Of a stretch of DNA of 64,000 bases, positions 36,326-45,441 are shown one piece after another. A model generated the notes under the pieces. That model worked only from the letters and a program-made list of their open reading frames with translations, ran no database searches and was not told the DNA's origin. How positions within the stretch are numbered: the first letter of the stretch is position 1; every line of letters begins with the position of its first letter. Both the position numbers and the translations under genes were made by a program. Source of the stretch: Verrucomicrobiota bacterium JB022 (GTDB lineage: Bacteria > Verrucomicrobiota > Verrucomicrobiia > Opitutales > Oceanipulchritudinaceae); assembly GCA_030673845.1 (NCBI GenBank), contig JAUTCQ010000021.1, positions 62,001 to 126,000 of the forward strand. The letters run 5' to 3'.

Positions 36326-37924
36326 ATGGCCGACGGTCTTTCCATTCCTGCTGCTCCTGCCGGTTCCTGGCCGCAGGACAAGGCCACCTCGCGTGCCAGT
36401 TGGCTCACCTCCCCCCTCGTCTGGGGGCTCGCCTTTGGGTTTATCGCGTTGGCCTTCCTGGGCTATGGCCTCGCACGCCCTTACATGCTCGACGACAGCG
36501 TGTTCCTCCTTTTTTCCGAGGAATGGGCCAGGGGCAACAATCCGTATGTGGTTTACGACAACAAGCTGCCCGCGACGTTTCTCGTGTTTGGTAGTGCAAT
36601 GAAGGTGCTCGGCCACCACTGGTGGACGGGCCGCATTGTTTCGTGGCTCCTCATGCTCGGCACGGCAGCCCTTTGCGTCCAGCCGATGCGCGGGCGCCTG
36701 CGCGGCCATGAACTCGGTTGGCTGGCGGTGGCGAGCCTGTTGGCCCTATGGTTTGCCGAAGGCTCGCTGGTGATGACCGAAGCAGGCCTGGCGGCATGCA
36801 CCGCGCTGGGCTTGTGGGTGCTGCGCGACCGCGAGCTGACGGTTAAGGCCGCCTTGCTGGCCGGGCTCGTCTTTGCCGCCGGTGCGACTTTCAAGCAGGT
36901 TGGTTACGGCTTGCCGATTGCCTTTACCGCGATGGCCGGACTCCAGGCGCTTTTCCGCAACGCCAGCTGGAAGCAGGCAATGGGCAGCACTGCGGCACAC
37001 TGGATAGGTTTTATCGCGTTCACTGCCGCCTTCTGGCTGCTGGCCCAGTGGCAAGGCATTGCCGACCTGCTCTGGCAGCGCAGTTTTCTCGATATGGCGG
37101 GCTACGAGCAACGCTACTCCTTGGGCGGCTTCCTCCTGATCACCCTGCGCCTCGGCTGGTTTGTCGTTCCCGCCCTGGCGGTGGTGGGCTTCCGAGTCCT
37201 GCAAGGCAAGTTCTGGAAAGACGAAGCGATGCTGCAGCTGGCGCTCTTTATCTCGCTCGGTTTCCTGCTTTCGCTGCAAAAGCGCCCCTATTCGCACTAT
37301 GCACTGGCCGCCGTGCCCGCATTGATGGTCTTGCTCGGCTATGGCTGGCAATACTATGGCCGCCGCTGGAGTGCGCGCCTGTTGAAGCCGCAATGGATCA
37401 CCGCCGGGGCCGTCGCCGCGCTGGCTATCCTGGTGGGCGGGATCGCACTCAAGCACGAGAGCCTCGCCCGTATCTTCGGGATCAGCGACCGCCCGGAGAT
37501 CCGCGAACATGCTCACCAACTCGGTGCCTACGTGAGCCAGCCCGGGCAGCACGCGCTCTTCCTCGACCGTGGTCCTGACGACTTGAAGCCGGCGGCGCTC
37601 TACTACTACACGGGCGCGCGTCCGAACTTCCCGTTCCTCTTTTTCCATAACATGCCGGCTTATGCGATCGACCCGTGGATCGCTCAGCTCCCGGCCTTGG
37701 CAGCCGATTCGAGCACGCAGCTCGTGATCTTCAACCCCGAGCTGTCCTACCACCCCTACTGGGCGCCCATCCCCGACGAAACGCGGGCGGAGCTGCACCA
37801 GGCCTTGCTCGAAAACTTCGAGCGCCGCCCCGATCTGGGTGCGGAATGGGTGTGGGTGCGCAAAGGCGCTCAACCGGACACCGCTCAACCTCTTTCCCGC
37901 GGCCCTTACGCTCCTTCTCTTTAA
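36326..37924 (+). CDS. GT-C fold membrane glycosyltransferase-like protein
   Basis: A 532-residue membrane protein with 10 or more helices and a C-terminal soluble domain of about 130 residues. The first periplasmic loop has LARPYMLDDSVFLLF, matching the acidic pair after helix 1 in GT-C/PMT (GT39, GT83-like) enzymes, which use polyprenyl-monophosphate sugars on the outer face of the inner membrane. The next gene encodes a Dpm1-GtrA fusion that could supply that lipid-linked donor. It would decorate the glycan after flipping. AAGG precedes the ATG. Donor and acceptor are unknown. Confidence 0.75.
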   Translation: MADGLSIPAAPAGSWPQDKATSRASWLTSPLVWGLAFGFIALAFLGYGLARPYMLDDSVFLLFSEEWARGNNPYVVYDNKLPATFLVFGSAMKVLGHHWWTGRIVSWLLMLGTAALCVQPMRGRLRGHELGWLAVASLLALWFAEGSLVMTEAGLAACTALGLWVLRDRELTVKAALLAGLVFAAGATFKQVGYGLPIAFTAMAGLQALFRNASWKQAMGSTAAHWIGFIAFTAAFWLLAQWQGIADLLWQRSFLDMAGYEQRYSLGGFLLITLRLGWFVVPALAVVGFRVLQGKFWKDEAMLQLALFISLGFLLSLQKRPYSHYALAAVPALMVLLGYGWQYYGRRWSARLLKPQWITAGAVAALAILVGGIALKHESLARIFGISDRPEIREHAHQLGAYVSQPGQHALFLDRGPDDLKPAALYYYTGARPNFPFLFFHNMPAYAIDPWIAQLPALAADSSTQLVIFNPELSYHPYWAPIPDETRAELHQALLENFERRPDLGAEWVWVRKGAQPDTAQPLSRGPYAPSL

Positions 37925-37942
37925 TTCTCAAATCTTTGCTCA

Positions 37943-39109
37943 ATGGTTCACCCTCAAAGTCTCGCCATCATCGTCCCCACCTACGGCGAAGCGGAAAACC
38001 TGCCCGTCTTGCTGCAGCGCATCCGCGACACCATGCTGCCTACACAGCGGCCCTATGAGGTGGTAGTCGTCGACGACAACAGCCCGGACAACACGCCCGA
38101 AGTCTGCGAAAAACTCGTGGCGGAGGGCCACCCCCTCCGCCTCATCGTCCGCACCGAAGAGCGCGGCCTCAGCTCCGCCGTCCTGCATGGGATGCGCAAC
38201 GCCCGCGAGGCCGACCTGTTGCTCTGCATGGATGCCGACCTCAGCCACCCGCCGGAAGCCCTCCCGGCCATGTGCGAGGCGCTGGAGCAGCACCCGAATG
38301 TGGAATTCGTGATCGGTAGCCGCTACGTCTCCGGCGGCTCGACGGACGAAAACTGGGGTGCGTTCCGCTGGCTCAACAGCAAGGTGGCTACGCTGCTGGC
38401 CCGGCCCTTTACCAAGGTGAAGGATCCGATGGCTGGCTTCTTTGCCATGCCCGAGCGGGTCTTCCGCCGGGCGGAAAATCTGAACCCGTGCGGCTACAAG
38501 ATTGGACTCGAGCTGCTGGTGAAGTGCCGCTGCCGCGAAGTCGCCGAAGTGCCGATCCACTTCCAGGACCGCCTCTACGGCGAGAGCAAGCTGACGCTCA
38601 AGGAACAGTGGAACTACCTCCGCCACATCAAGCGTCTCTTCGACTTCAAGTTTGGCAGCCTGGCCCAGCTCGGCCAGTTCCTGATGGTGGGCGCGTCGGG
38701 CATGTTCGTCGACCTGTTGCTGATGAGCGTGCTGCTCGCCTTCTCCCTGCCCTTCTCCGTGGCGCGGATCATGGCGATCTTCACCGCGATGAGCTGGAAT
38801 TTCTACTTCAACCGGCGCATCACCTTCAGCAGCACGCGCACGGAAAACGTGATGGCGCAATACGCGAAGTTCATCGCCACGTGCTCCCTCGGCGCGGCGA
38901 TCAACTGGGGTGTATCGGTGAGTCTCGCCCACCGGGTGGAGTTTTTCGAAGCCTACCCGCTGCTCGCCGCCGTGCTCGGCATCGTCGCCGGGACCTTCAG
39001 CAACTTCCTGATCTCGAAGTTCTGGGTCTTCCGCAAGCGCAAGCCGGCTGAAGCGACCGCCGAAACGCACCGCACTAACGAAAATCTTTCCCGCCACACC
39101 GCGTCATGA
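37943..39109 (+). CDS. Polyprenyl-phosphate glycosyltransferase (Dpm1-like) fused to GtrA domain
   Basis: A 388-residue two-domain protein. Residues about 1-235 form a GT2 domain of the dolichol-phosphate mannose synthase type: AIIVPTYGEAENLPVLLQRI, VVVVDDNSPDNTPEV, DADLSHPPEALPAM and GSRYVSGGSTDENWG. Residues about 245-375 form a GtrA-like domain with four membrane helices (FLMVGASGMFVDLLLMSVLL, NFYFNRRITFSS). It should make polyprenyl-phosphate-sugar and help flip or anchor it. It follows the GT-C gene, its likely partner, and overlaps the next gene by 4 bp. Confidence 0.88.
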   Translation: MVHPQSLAIIVPTYGEAENLPVLLQRIRDTMLPTQRPYEVVVVDDNSPDNTPEVCEKLVAEGHPLRLIVRTEERGLSSAVLHGMRNAREADLLLCMDADLSHPPEALPAMCEALEQHPNVEFVIGSRYVSGGSTDENWGAFRWLNSKVATLLARPFTKVKDPMAGFFAMPERVFRRAENLNPCGYKIGLELLVKCRCREVAEVPIHFQDRLYGESKLTLKEQWNYLRHIKRLFDFKFGSLAQLGQFLMVGASGMFVDLLLMSVLLAFSLPFSVARIMAIFTAMSWNFYFNRRITFSSTRTENVMAQYAKFIATCSLGAAINWGVSVSLAHRVEFFEAYPLLAAVLGIVAGTFSNFLISKFWVFRKRKPAEATAETHRTNENLSRHTAS

Positions 39110-41262
39110 AGCAGATCCTGCAAAGCCTGCGCAACGGAGATACGCAACTGATCGAGGTCCCCGCTCCGCAAGTGAAGCGTGGGGCAGTCTTGATTGAAAG
39201 CCGCGCCAGCTTGATCTCGCTCGGGACGGAGCGGATGCTGGTGGAGTTCGGTCAAGCGAGCCTGCTCGACAAGGCCCGCCAGCAGCCCGACCGGGTGAAG
39301 GAAGTGCTGCAGAAGGCTCGCACCGACGGCATCCAGGCCACCTGGGACGCCGTCCAGACCAAGCTCGACCAGCCGATCCCGCTCGGCTACTGCAACGCCG
39401 GCGTCGTGCTGGCAGTGGGCGAAGGCGTGACCGATCTCGCCCCGGGCGACCGCGTCGTCTCCAACGGCTCCCACGCCGAAGTCGTCTGCGTGCCGCGCAA
39501 CCTCTGCGCCCGCATCCCCGACGGGGTGGACTTCGACGAAGCCGCCTTTACCGTCACCGGGGCCATCGGCCTGCAAGGCATCCGCCTGCTGGAGCCGACC
39601 CTCGGCGAAACCATCGTAGTGATGGGCCTCGGCCTGATCGGCTTGCTCTCGGTGCAACTGCTGCAAGCCCATGGCTGCAAGGTGATCGGAACCGATTTCG
39701 ACCCGCAAAAGTGCCGCCTGGCCGAGCAGTTTGGCGTCAAGACCGTCCAGATGCAGCCCGGCATGGACGCAGTGGAAGCGATCAAGCAGGCCAATGGCGG
39801 TCGCGAGGTCGACGGGGTGCTGATCACCGCTTCGACCAAGAGCGACGATCCAGCCAACGATGCAGCCCTGGTCTGCCGCCAGCGCGGCCGCGTGGTGCTG
39901 GTGGGCGTGATCGGCCTGAAGCTGAATCGCAACCACTTTTACGCCAAGGAGATCTCGTTCCAGGTATCGTGCTCTTACGGTCCCGGCCGTTACGACGCCC
40001 GCTATGAGCAGATGGGACTCGATTACCCCATCGGCTTTGTGCGCTGGACGGAGCAACGCAATTTCGAAGCGGTGCTGGATCAGCTCCAGCGTGGGGCGAT
40101 GCAAGTCGCACCGCTGATCACCCACCGCTACCCCTTTGCCAATGCGGTCGAGGCATACAGCCAGATCAGCAATCGTGAGGCGCTCGGCATCGTGTTGAAC
40201 TACGAGGCCCGCACGGAAATCGTGGCGGGAACCGAGCCGCTACATGCCTGGGCGCGCCGAATCGAGCTGCGCGAGCCGACCGGGCAGAAGGCCGACCGCC
40301 TCGCCTTGGGCGCGATCGGTGCAGGTGGCTTTGCGGGTAAGGTGCTGCTGCCGGCCTTCGCCAAGGCGGGCGCCGACCTTCGCACGATCTGCGCCCCCGG
40401 CGGGACCAACGCGGCCGTTTTGGGGCGTAAGCTGGGCTTCGCTACCGCGACCTCCGAATTGCAAGACGTGCTGCAGGATCCGGAGATCCGCGCGGTGATC
40501 GTGGCAACGCCGCACAACTCCCATGCCCGCCTCGTGCACCAAGCCTGGCAGGCCGGGAAGGCGGTGTTTGTTGAAAAGCCGCTCTGCCTGACGCGCGGCG
40601 AGTTGCAGGATGTGCTGAAGTCTTACCAGAACCTCCGCGACGAGGGGTTGAACCCGCAAGTGCTGGTCGGCTTCAACCGCCGCTTTGCCCCGCTGGTGCA
40701 GGAAATGAAGCGCCTGCTGAGCCGTAAAAGCGGCCCGATCAGCATGGTAATGAACGTTAACGCGGGAGCTATCCCGGCCGAACACTGGACGCAGGATGTC
40801 CAGACCGGCGGCGGACGGATTCGCGGCGAAGGCTGCCACTTTATCGACCTGCTGCGCTTCCTCGCCGGCTGCCCGATCACCGAAGTGCGCGCGGTAGGCA
40901 TGCCCGCGCCCTCCGATCATCCGATCGACACGGCCTCTATCCAGTTGCGCTTTGAAAACGGCTCCATCGGCACGGTCCATTACTTCGCCAATGGCAGCAA
41001 ATCGTTGCCCAAGGAGCGCCTGGAGGTATTTGCCAGCGGCAGCGTGATGCAGCTCGACAACTTCCGAAAGCTGAAGACGCATCAGTGGCCACAAGCCAAG
41101 GCCAGCTACTCGTCCAGCCAGGACAAGGGCCATCAGGCCGAAGTCGACGCCTTTGCTCAGGCCCTGCGCGAAGGCCAGCCGATGCCGATCCCCTTTGCCG
41201 AACTGGTGGAAGTGACGGAAGCGACTCTCGAAGCAGCAGAGCAACTGGAAGCCCAGCGATGA
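39106..41262 (+). CDS. Two-domain oxidoreductase: zinc-type dehydrogenase plus Gfo/Idh/MocA
   Basis: A 718-residue fusion. The N-terminal half (about 1-370) is an MDR dehydrogenase (GYCNAGVVLAVGEGVTDLAP, GDRVVSNGSHAEVV, IVVMGLGLIGLLSVQLLQAH), which appears to lack the usual catalytic zinc cysteine. The C-terminal half (about 395-715) is a Gfo/Idh/MocA enzyme with GAIGAGGFAGKVLLPAFAKA, FVEKPLCLTRGELQD and EGCHFIDLLRFLAG. This fusion recurs next to heparinase-like proteins in glycan loci, as here. It may carry out linked redox steps on a sugar nucleotide or lipid-linked glycan. Both junctions are ATGA overlaps. Confidence 0.85.
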   Translation: MKQILQSLRNGDTQLIEVPAPQVKRGAVLIESRASLISLGTERMLVEFGQASLLDKARQQPDRVKEVLQKARTDGIQATWDAVQTKLDQPIPLGYCNAGVVLAVGEGVTDLAPGDRVVSNGSHAEVVCVPRNLCARIPDGVDFDEAAFTVTGAIGLQGIRLLEPTLGETIVVMGLGLIGLLSVQLLQAHGCKVIGTDFDPQKCRLAEQFGVKTVQMQPGMDAVEAIKQANGGREVDGVLITASTKSDDPANDAALVCRQRGRVVLVGVIGLKLNRNHFYAKEISFQVSCSYGPGRYDARYEQMGLDYPIGFVRWTEQRNFEAVLDQLQRGAMQVAPLITHRYPFANAVEAYSQISNREALGIVLNYEARTEIVAGTEPLHAWARRIELREPTGQKADRLALGAIGAGGFAGKVLLPAFAKAGADLRTICAPGGTNAAVLGRKLGFATATSELQDVLQDPEIRAVIVATPHNSHARLVHQAWQAGKAVFVEKPLCLTRGELQDVLKSYQNLRDEGLNPQVLVGFNRRFAPLVQEMKRLLSRKSGPISMVMNVNAGAIPAEHWTQDVQTGGGRIRGEGCHFIDLLRFLAGCPITEVRAVGMPAPSDHPIDTASIQLRFENGSIGTVHYFANGSKSLPKERLEVFASGSVMQLDNFRKLKTHQWPQAKASYSSSQDKGHQAEVDAFAQALREGQPMPIPFAELVEVTEATLEAAEQLEAQR

Positions 41263-43001
41263 AGCTCGACCAGGCTCTGCTCTACGCCCATACCATCCGG
41301 CGCCTGCTGCCGGTCCAGATTGCCGCGCAAGTTTCCCAGAAGCTGCGCGGCTTTCGTCCGGCACCAGCGGCGGAACAGGCCCCGCCCTTCCCTGGCTGGC
41401 GCCGCCGCCCCCAGCGTCCGTTGCTGGCGGCCCGAGGTGCGGACTTCAATCCGGTCTCTTCGCTCCGCCGTGCACGCTGGAACTTTCTCAACGAAGAGCG
41501 GGTCGGCACCTCGGCCAATCGTTGGCAGGTTGGCGAAACTTCCAAGCTATGGCTCTACAACCTGCAATACCACGAATGGATCTGGAGTCTTGAGCCCGAA
41601 GAGGCTGCCGCGATGGTTGAAGACTGGATGCAGACCCACCCCGCCGATGTTTCGACCGACGCGTGGGAGCCGTATGTGATCTCGCTCCGTCTGCAAAATT
41701 GGGTGGGCTACTTTAGCGAGCGCGGCTTTGCGGCACTGGAAAATCAAGGCTTTCGCGAACGCTGGTGGCGCTGCATCTACCAACAGGCCGAGTGCCTGCG
41801 CCGTAATCTGGAGGTGCACCTGCAGGCCAACCACCTGCTTGAAAATGCCATTGCGCTGACGATGGTAGCCGCAGCCTTCGACGGTGCCTGGGCCAAGGGC
41901 CTGTGGGAATCCGCCTGGCCGTTGCTGGAAGAAGAACTGGATCGCCAGTTTTTGAGCGACGGGATGCACTATGAGCGCTCTCCGCTTTATCAGGCCCGAT
42001 TACTTTACGCCCTCGCCCAGACGGAGGCGTTTCTGGATGAGGGTCGCCAGTCGATCCTGCGCGCGCGTTTACAAGCCGGCGCCCGGGCCTTGCGCTGCCT
42101 GAGCCATGGCGATGGAGAAATCGCGTTGTTCAACGACAGCGCGTGCGGTATCGCCCATACGCCGCGCGTTTTGCTCGGCCATCTCGAACGTGAGGAACTG
42201 ATCGACAACCGGCGCCTCGACGGCGGCTGGGCCCTGCCGGCGGCTGGTTACTTCGGGTTCTGCCACCAAGGTCTCAACCTGATCGCCGACCTCGGCTCGT
42301 TCGCCCCGCGCCACCAACCTGGGCACGCCCACGCCGACTTCGGCTCCTTCGAGCTGTCGGTGGGCTCGACCCGGATCGTGACCGATACCGGCGTGCACCA
42401 TTACCTACCCAACGCCAGCCGCACCTATGACCGTTCGGTCGCCGCGCACAATACGGTGGAGGTCGAGGGACTGCGCCAGATCGAGCTGTGGTCGGCCTTC
42501 CGCGCCGCCCGCGAGGGAAAAGTGACGCATCAGATCGAGCAGGCCGACGAACGCGGACTGCGCGTACGTGGCGAACTCGTTTCTTACGCCGAGCGCGGCC
42601 AGACGTATCGACATACGCGCGCCTGGGACTGTGATGCCTCCGGGCGTATTGCCTGGGAAGATACCCTACAGGCATCCTGCACTCTCAGCGCCACCACTCG
42701 ATTGCACCTTGCACCGCAAGTAGGCTTTCGCGATGCGGTCGACGGCGCGATTTGGCAACATCCGGCGGAAATAGAATTCCACTCCGCCCTGCCCCGCAAC
42801 GTCGTGTGGGAAGTGGGCGCGAGCGTCTACCACCCGGCGTTTCAGCAGGAAGAAGCGCGCTCCATGCTCGTAGGCCGCGCGCAAGTAGGGCCGCACGCCA
42901 GCCATTGGCGGCACGAGTTGCAACTACGGGCCGCGCCGACGGGAGGCTGGCACGCGAATTGCCAACCCAAGGCACTCGCTTCTTCTCCCTCGCTCGTATG
43001 A
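41259..43001 (+). CDS. Heparinase II/III-family protein, apparently cytoplasmic
   Basis: A 580-residue protein from the ATG overlapping the previous stop. The N-terminal alpha/alpha toroid includes KLWLYNLQYHEWIWSLEPEE and VHLQANHLLENAIALTMV, and the C-terminal beta-sandwich domain includes PGHAHADFGSFELSVGSTRI and DRSVAAHNTVEVEGLRQIE, both typical of heparinase II/III and alginate lyases. There is no signal peptide or membrane helix, unlike degradative polysaccharide lyases, so it probably acts on a precursor inside the cell or is an inactive scaffold. Its pairing with the two-domain oxidoreductase suggests a joint step. Confidence 0.82.
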   Translation: MKLDQALLYAHTIRRLLPVQIAAQVSQKLRGFRPAPAAEQAPPFPGWRRRPQRPLLAARGADFNPVSSLRRARWNFLNEERVGTSANRWQVGETSKLWLYNLQYHEWIWSLEPEEAAAMVEDWMQTHPADVSTDAWEPYVISLRLQNWVGYFSERGFAALENQGFRERWWRCIYQQAECLRRNLEVHLQANHLLENAIALTMVAAAFDGAWAKGLWESAWPLLEEELDRQFLSDGMHYERSPLYQARLLYALAQTEAFLDEGRQSILRARLQAGARALRCLSHGDGEIALFNDSACGIAHTPRVLLGHLEREELIDNRRLDGGWALPAAGYFGFCHQGLNLIADLGSFAPRHQPGHAHADFGSFELSVGSTRIVTDTGVHHYLPNASRTYDRSVAAHNTVEVEGLRQIELWSAFRAAREGKVTHQIEQADERGLRVRGELVSYAERGQTYRHTRAWDCDASGRIAWEDTLQASCTLSATTRLHLAPQVGFRDAVDGAIWQHPAEIEFHSALPRNVVWEVGASVYHPAFQQEEARSMLVGRAQVGPHASHWRHELQLRAAPTGGWHANCQPKALASSPSLV

Positions 43002-44245
43002 GAATCTTGCTGCTCTCGCACTACTTTTATCCGGAAGGCAACGCGCCGGCTTCACGCTGGTATGAGTTTGCCCGCCGCTGGGTCGATGCCGGCCACGAAG
43101 TTACCGTCATCACGGGGGTGCCGAACGTCCCGGATGGCGTGGTTTACGAAGGCTACCGCAACAAGTTGTGCCAGTCGGAAATGATCGACGGCATCAAGGT
43201 GGTGCGGGTCTGGACTTATCTCGCGCCCAATGCTGGCTTCGCCAAGCGCATCCTGAATTTCCTCAGCTACATGGTCATGGCCGTGTGCGTGGGGCTCTTC
43301 CAGAAGCGCCCCGATCGCCTGATCGCAACTTCGCCGCAGTTCTTTGCGGGTTGGGCAGGCACGATCCTCAGCAAGCTGCGCCGGCTCCCGTTTATCCTCG
43401 AAATCCGCGACCTCTGGCCGGAGTCCATTGCGGCAGTAGGTGCGATGAAAACGGATTCGGGCGTCTATCGCTTTCTGGAAGGCCTCGAAAAGGCAATGTA
43501 CCGCTCCGCCGATCACATTGTAACGGTAGGCGAAGGCTATGCTGAAAAGCTCCGCTCCAAGGGCGTGCCAGACGCCAAGCTGACGGTGATCCCCAATGGT
43601 GCAGACCCGGAGCAGTTCCAGCCGATGGCGCGCGATTCGGCGCTGGAGGCCCAATGGAACCTGCAGGGCAAGATCGTAGTCTCCTATGTCGGTACGGTCG
43701 GCATGGCTTCGGCCCTCGATGTAGTGCTGCAAGCCGCAGCCAAGATCCAGGTGACGCATCCGCAGGTAGTCTTCATGATTGTGGGCGACGGCGCAGACCG
43801 CACCCGCCTGGAGCAACTGCGCACCGAGAAGCACCTTTCCAATGTGATCCTGACGGGGCGCGTGCCCAAGAGCGACATGCCGCGCTACTGGAGCCTGAGC
43901 GATGTGGCGCTCGTGCACCTGCGCGATACCGACCTCTTTCGCACCGTGCTGCCGAGCAAGCTCTTTGAAGCCATGGCCATGACCTGTCCCATCCTCAATG
44001 GCGTGGCTGGCGATGCTGCCCGCGTGGTGGACGAAGCGCAGGCGGGCTACAATTTCCAACCCGAATCGGTGGACGACCTGCTCGCCAACCTCATGCCCTT
44101 GCTCGATCCGCAACACCGGGCGCTACTGGGCCTGCGAGGCCGCGAGTTTGTCCAGAACACCTACAACCGCCAGCGCTTTGCCGGCGTCTACCTCGATTTG
44201 CTGACCACCGGCGCGCCGCACCAATGGCAACCCGTGCGCGCCTGA
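42998..44245 (+). CDS. Glycosyltransferase family 4 protein, WbuB-like
   Basis: A 415-residue GT-B enzyme from the ATG overlapping the previous stop. RILLLSHYFYPEGNAPASRW, GHEVTVITGVPNVPDGVVY, LEIRDLWPESIAAVGAM and VTVIPNGADPEQFQP are characteristic of the WbuB subgroup, which transfers N-acetyl-fucosamine or a related N-acetylated sugar early in repeat-unit assembly. The C-domain includes VSYVGTVGMASALDVVLQAA and a donor motif around LPSKLFEAMAM. Its presence fits a repeat unit rich in acetamido sugars. Confidence 0.88.
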   Translation: MRILLLSHYFYPEGNAPASRWYEFARRWVDAGHEVTVITGVPNVPDGVVYEGYRNKLCQSEMIDGIKVVRVWTYLAPNAGFAKRILNFLSYMVMAVCVGLFQKRPDRLIATSPQFFAGWAGTILSKLRRLPFILEIRDLWPESIAAVGAMKTDSGVYRFLEGLEKAMYRSADHIVTVGEGYAEKLRSKGVPDAKLTVIPNGADPEQFQPMARDSALEAQWNLQGKIVVSYVGTVGMASALDVVLQAAAKIQVTHPQVVFMIVGDGADRTRLEQLRTEKHLSNVILTGRVPKSDMPRYWSLSDVALVHLRDTDLFRTVLPSKLFEAMAMTCPILNGVAGDAARVVDEAQAGYNFQPESVDDLLANLMPLLDPQHRALLGLRGREFVQNTYNRQRFAGVYLDLLTTGAPHQWQPVRA

Positions 44246-44265
44246 TAAACCCACTTTCTTATCCT

Positions 44266-45429
44266 ATGTCTCACCCGATCCACCTGGTAATTGTCGCCGG
44301 CACGCGACCGAATTTCATCAAGATCGCGCCGCTCATGCGCACCTTCGAGCAGGCCGACGATTTTCGCATTTCACTCGTCCACACCGGTCAGCACTACGAC
44401 GACCAGATGAGCAAGGCGTTCTTTGCCGACCTCGGCATCCGTCAGCCAGACGCCAACCTCGAAATCGGCACCGGCGGCATCAACGTCCAGGCGGCCAAGA
44501 TTATCGAGCGCTTCGACGCTTTCCTGGAGCAGGAAAAGCCCGACGGCGTGATCGTGGTAGGCGATGTCACCTCCACCGCAGCAGCCTCCTGGGCTACGGC
44601 GCACCGCCACATCCCCCTCTTCCACGTCGAGGCCGGGCTGCGTAGCTTTGACCGCGAAATGCCGGAAGAGCTGAACCGCCTCGTGACGGACCGCCTGAGC
44701 GACCTGCTCTTCGTCTCCGAGCAAAGCGGCGTGAACCACCTCCGCACCGAGGGGGTGGACGACAGCCGCATCCTTTTTGTCGGCAACGTGATGATCGATA
44801 CCCTGCTCCATTTCCAGCAAAAGGCGGAAGCGCGCGGGTATTGGCAAAACCTGAACCTGCCTGACAACGGCTATGGCCTCGTGACCCTCCACCGCCCCTC
44901 CAATGTGGACGATAAGGAGACCTTGCGTGGCTTGCTGGATGTGCTGCACTCGTGCTCCGAGCGACTGCCGCTCGTCTGGCCGATGCACCCGCGCACGAAG
45001 GCCCGCCTCGAAGCCTTCGGCTGGTGGGACGAAGTCCAGAACAGCGAGCGCTTCCACCTGTTGCCGCCGCTGGGCTACCTCGACTTTATCAACCTGCTGA
45101 TGCACTGCCGGATCGCGATGTCCGACTCCGGCGGCCTGCAGGAAGAGGCCACGTGCCTGCGCAAGCCTACCCTGACGCTGCGCCACAACACCGAGCGCCC
45201 CTCGACTTGCGAATTCGGTGGCAACCAGCTTGTCGGTACCGATCCGGAGAAGATCTACGCCGCCTTCCGCCGCGTGATGGACGACCCGGACTTCGACTGC
45301 CAAGTGCCGCCGCTCTGGGATGGCAAGACCGCCCAACGCATCATGCAGCACCTGCGCCAGTATTACCGGGATCGTGCCGGCGCCAAACCCGCCGAGGAAG
45401 CGCTTGCCGCCTCTGGTGTGACTCGCTAA
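44266..45429 (+). CDS. wecB: UDP-N-acetylglucosamine 2-epimerase (non-hydrolysing)
   Basis: A 387-residue paralogue of the gene at 26772, with VIVAGTRPNFIKIAPLMRTF, HTGQHYDDQMSKAFFADLGI, VVVGDVTSTAAASWATAH, HVEAGLRSFDREMPEELNR and MSDSGGLQEEATCLRKPTL. It would convert UDP-GlcNAc to UDP-ManNAc, or act on a modified UDP-GlcNAc. The start at 44266 gives the family N-terminus; an in-frame ATG at 44224 overlaps the previous gene. The symbol is assigned by family only, since substrate specificity cannot be read from the sequence. Confidence 0.85.
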   Translation: MSHPIHLVIVAGTRPNFIKIAPLMRTFEQADDFRISLVHTGQHYDDQMSKAFFADLGIRQPDANLEIGTGGINVQAAKIIERFDAFLEQEKPDGVIVVGDVTSTAAASWATAHRHIPLFHVEAGLRSFDREMPEELNRLVTDRLSDLLFVSEQSGVNHLRTEGVDDSRILFVGNVMIDTLLHFQQKAEARGYWQNLNLPDNGYGLVTLHRPSNVDDKETLRGLLDVLHSCSERLPLVWPMHPRTKARLEAFGWWDEVQNSERFHLLPPLGYLDFINLLMHCRIAMSDSGGLQEEATCLRKPTLTLRHNTERPSTCEFGGNQLVGTDPEKIYAAFRRVMDDPDFDCQVPPLWDGKTAQRIMQHLRQYYRDRAGAKPAEEALAASGVTR

Positions 45430-45441
45430 AGCACTGCCGCC

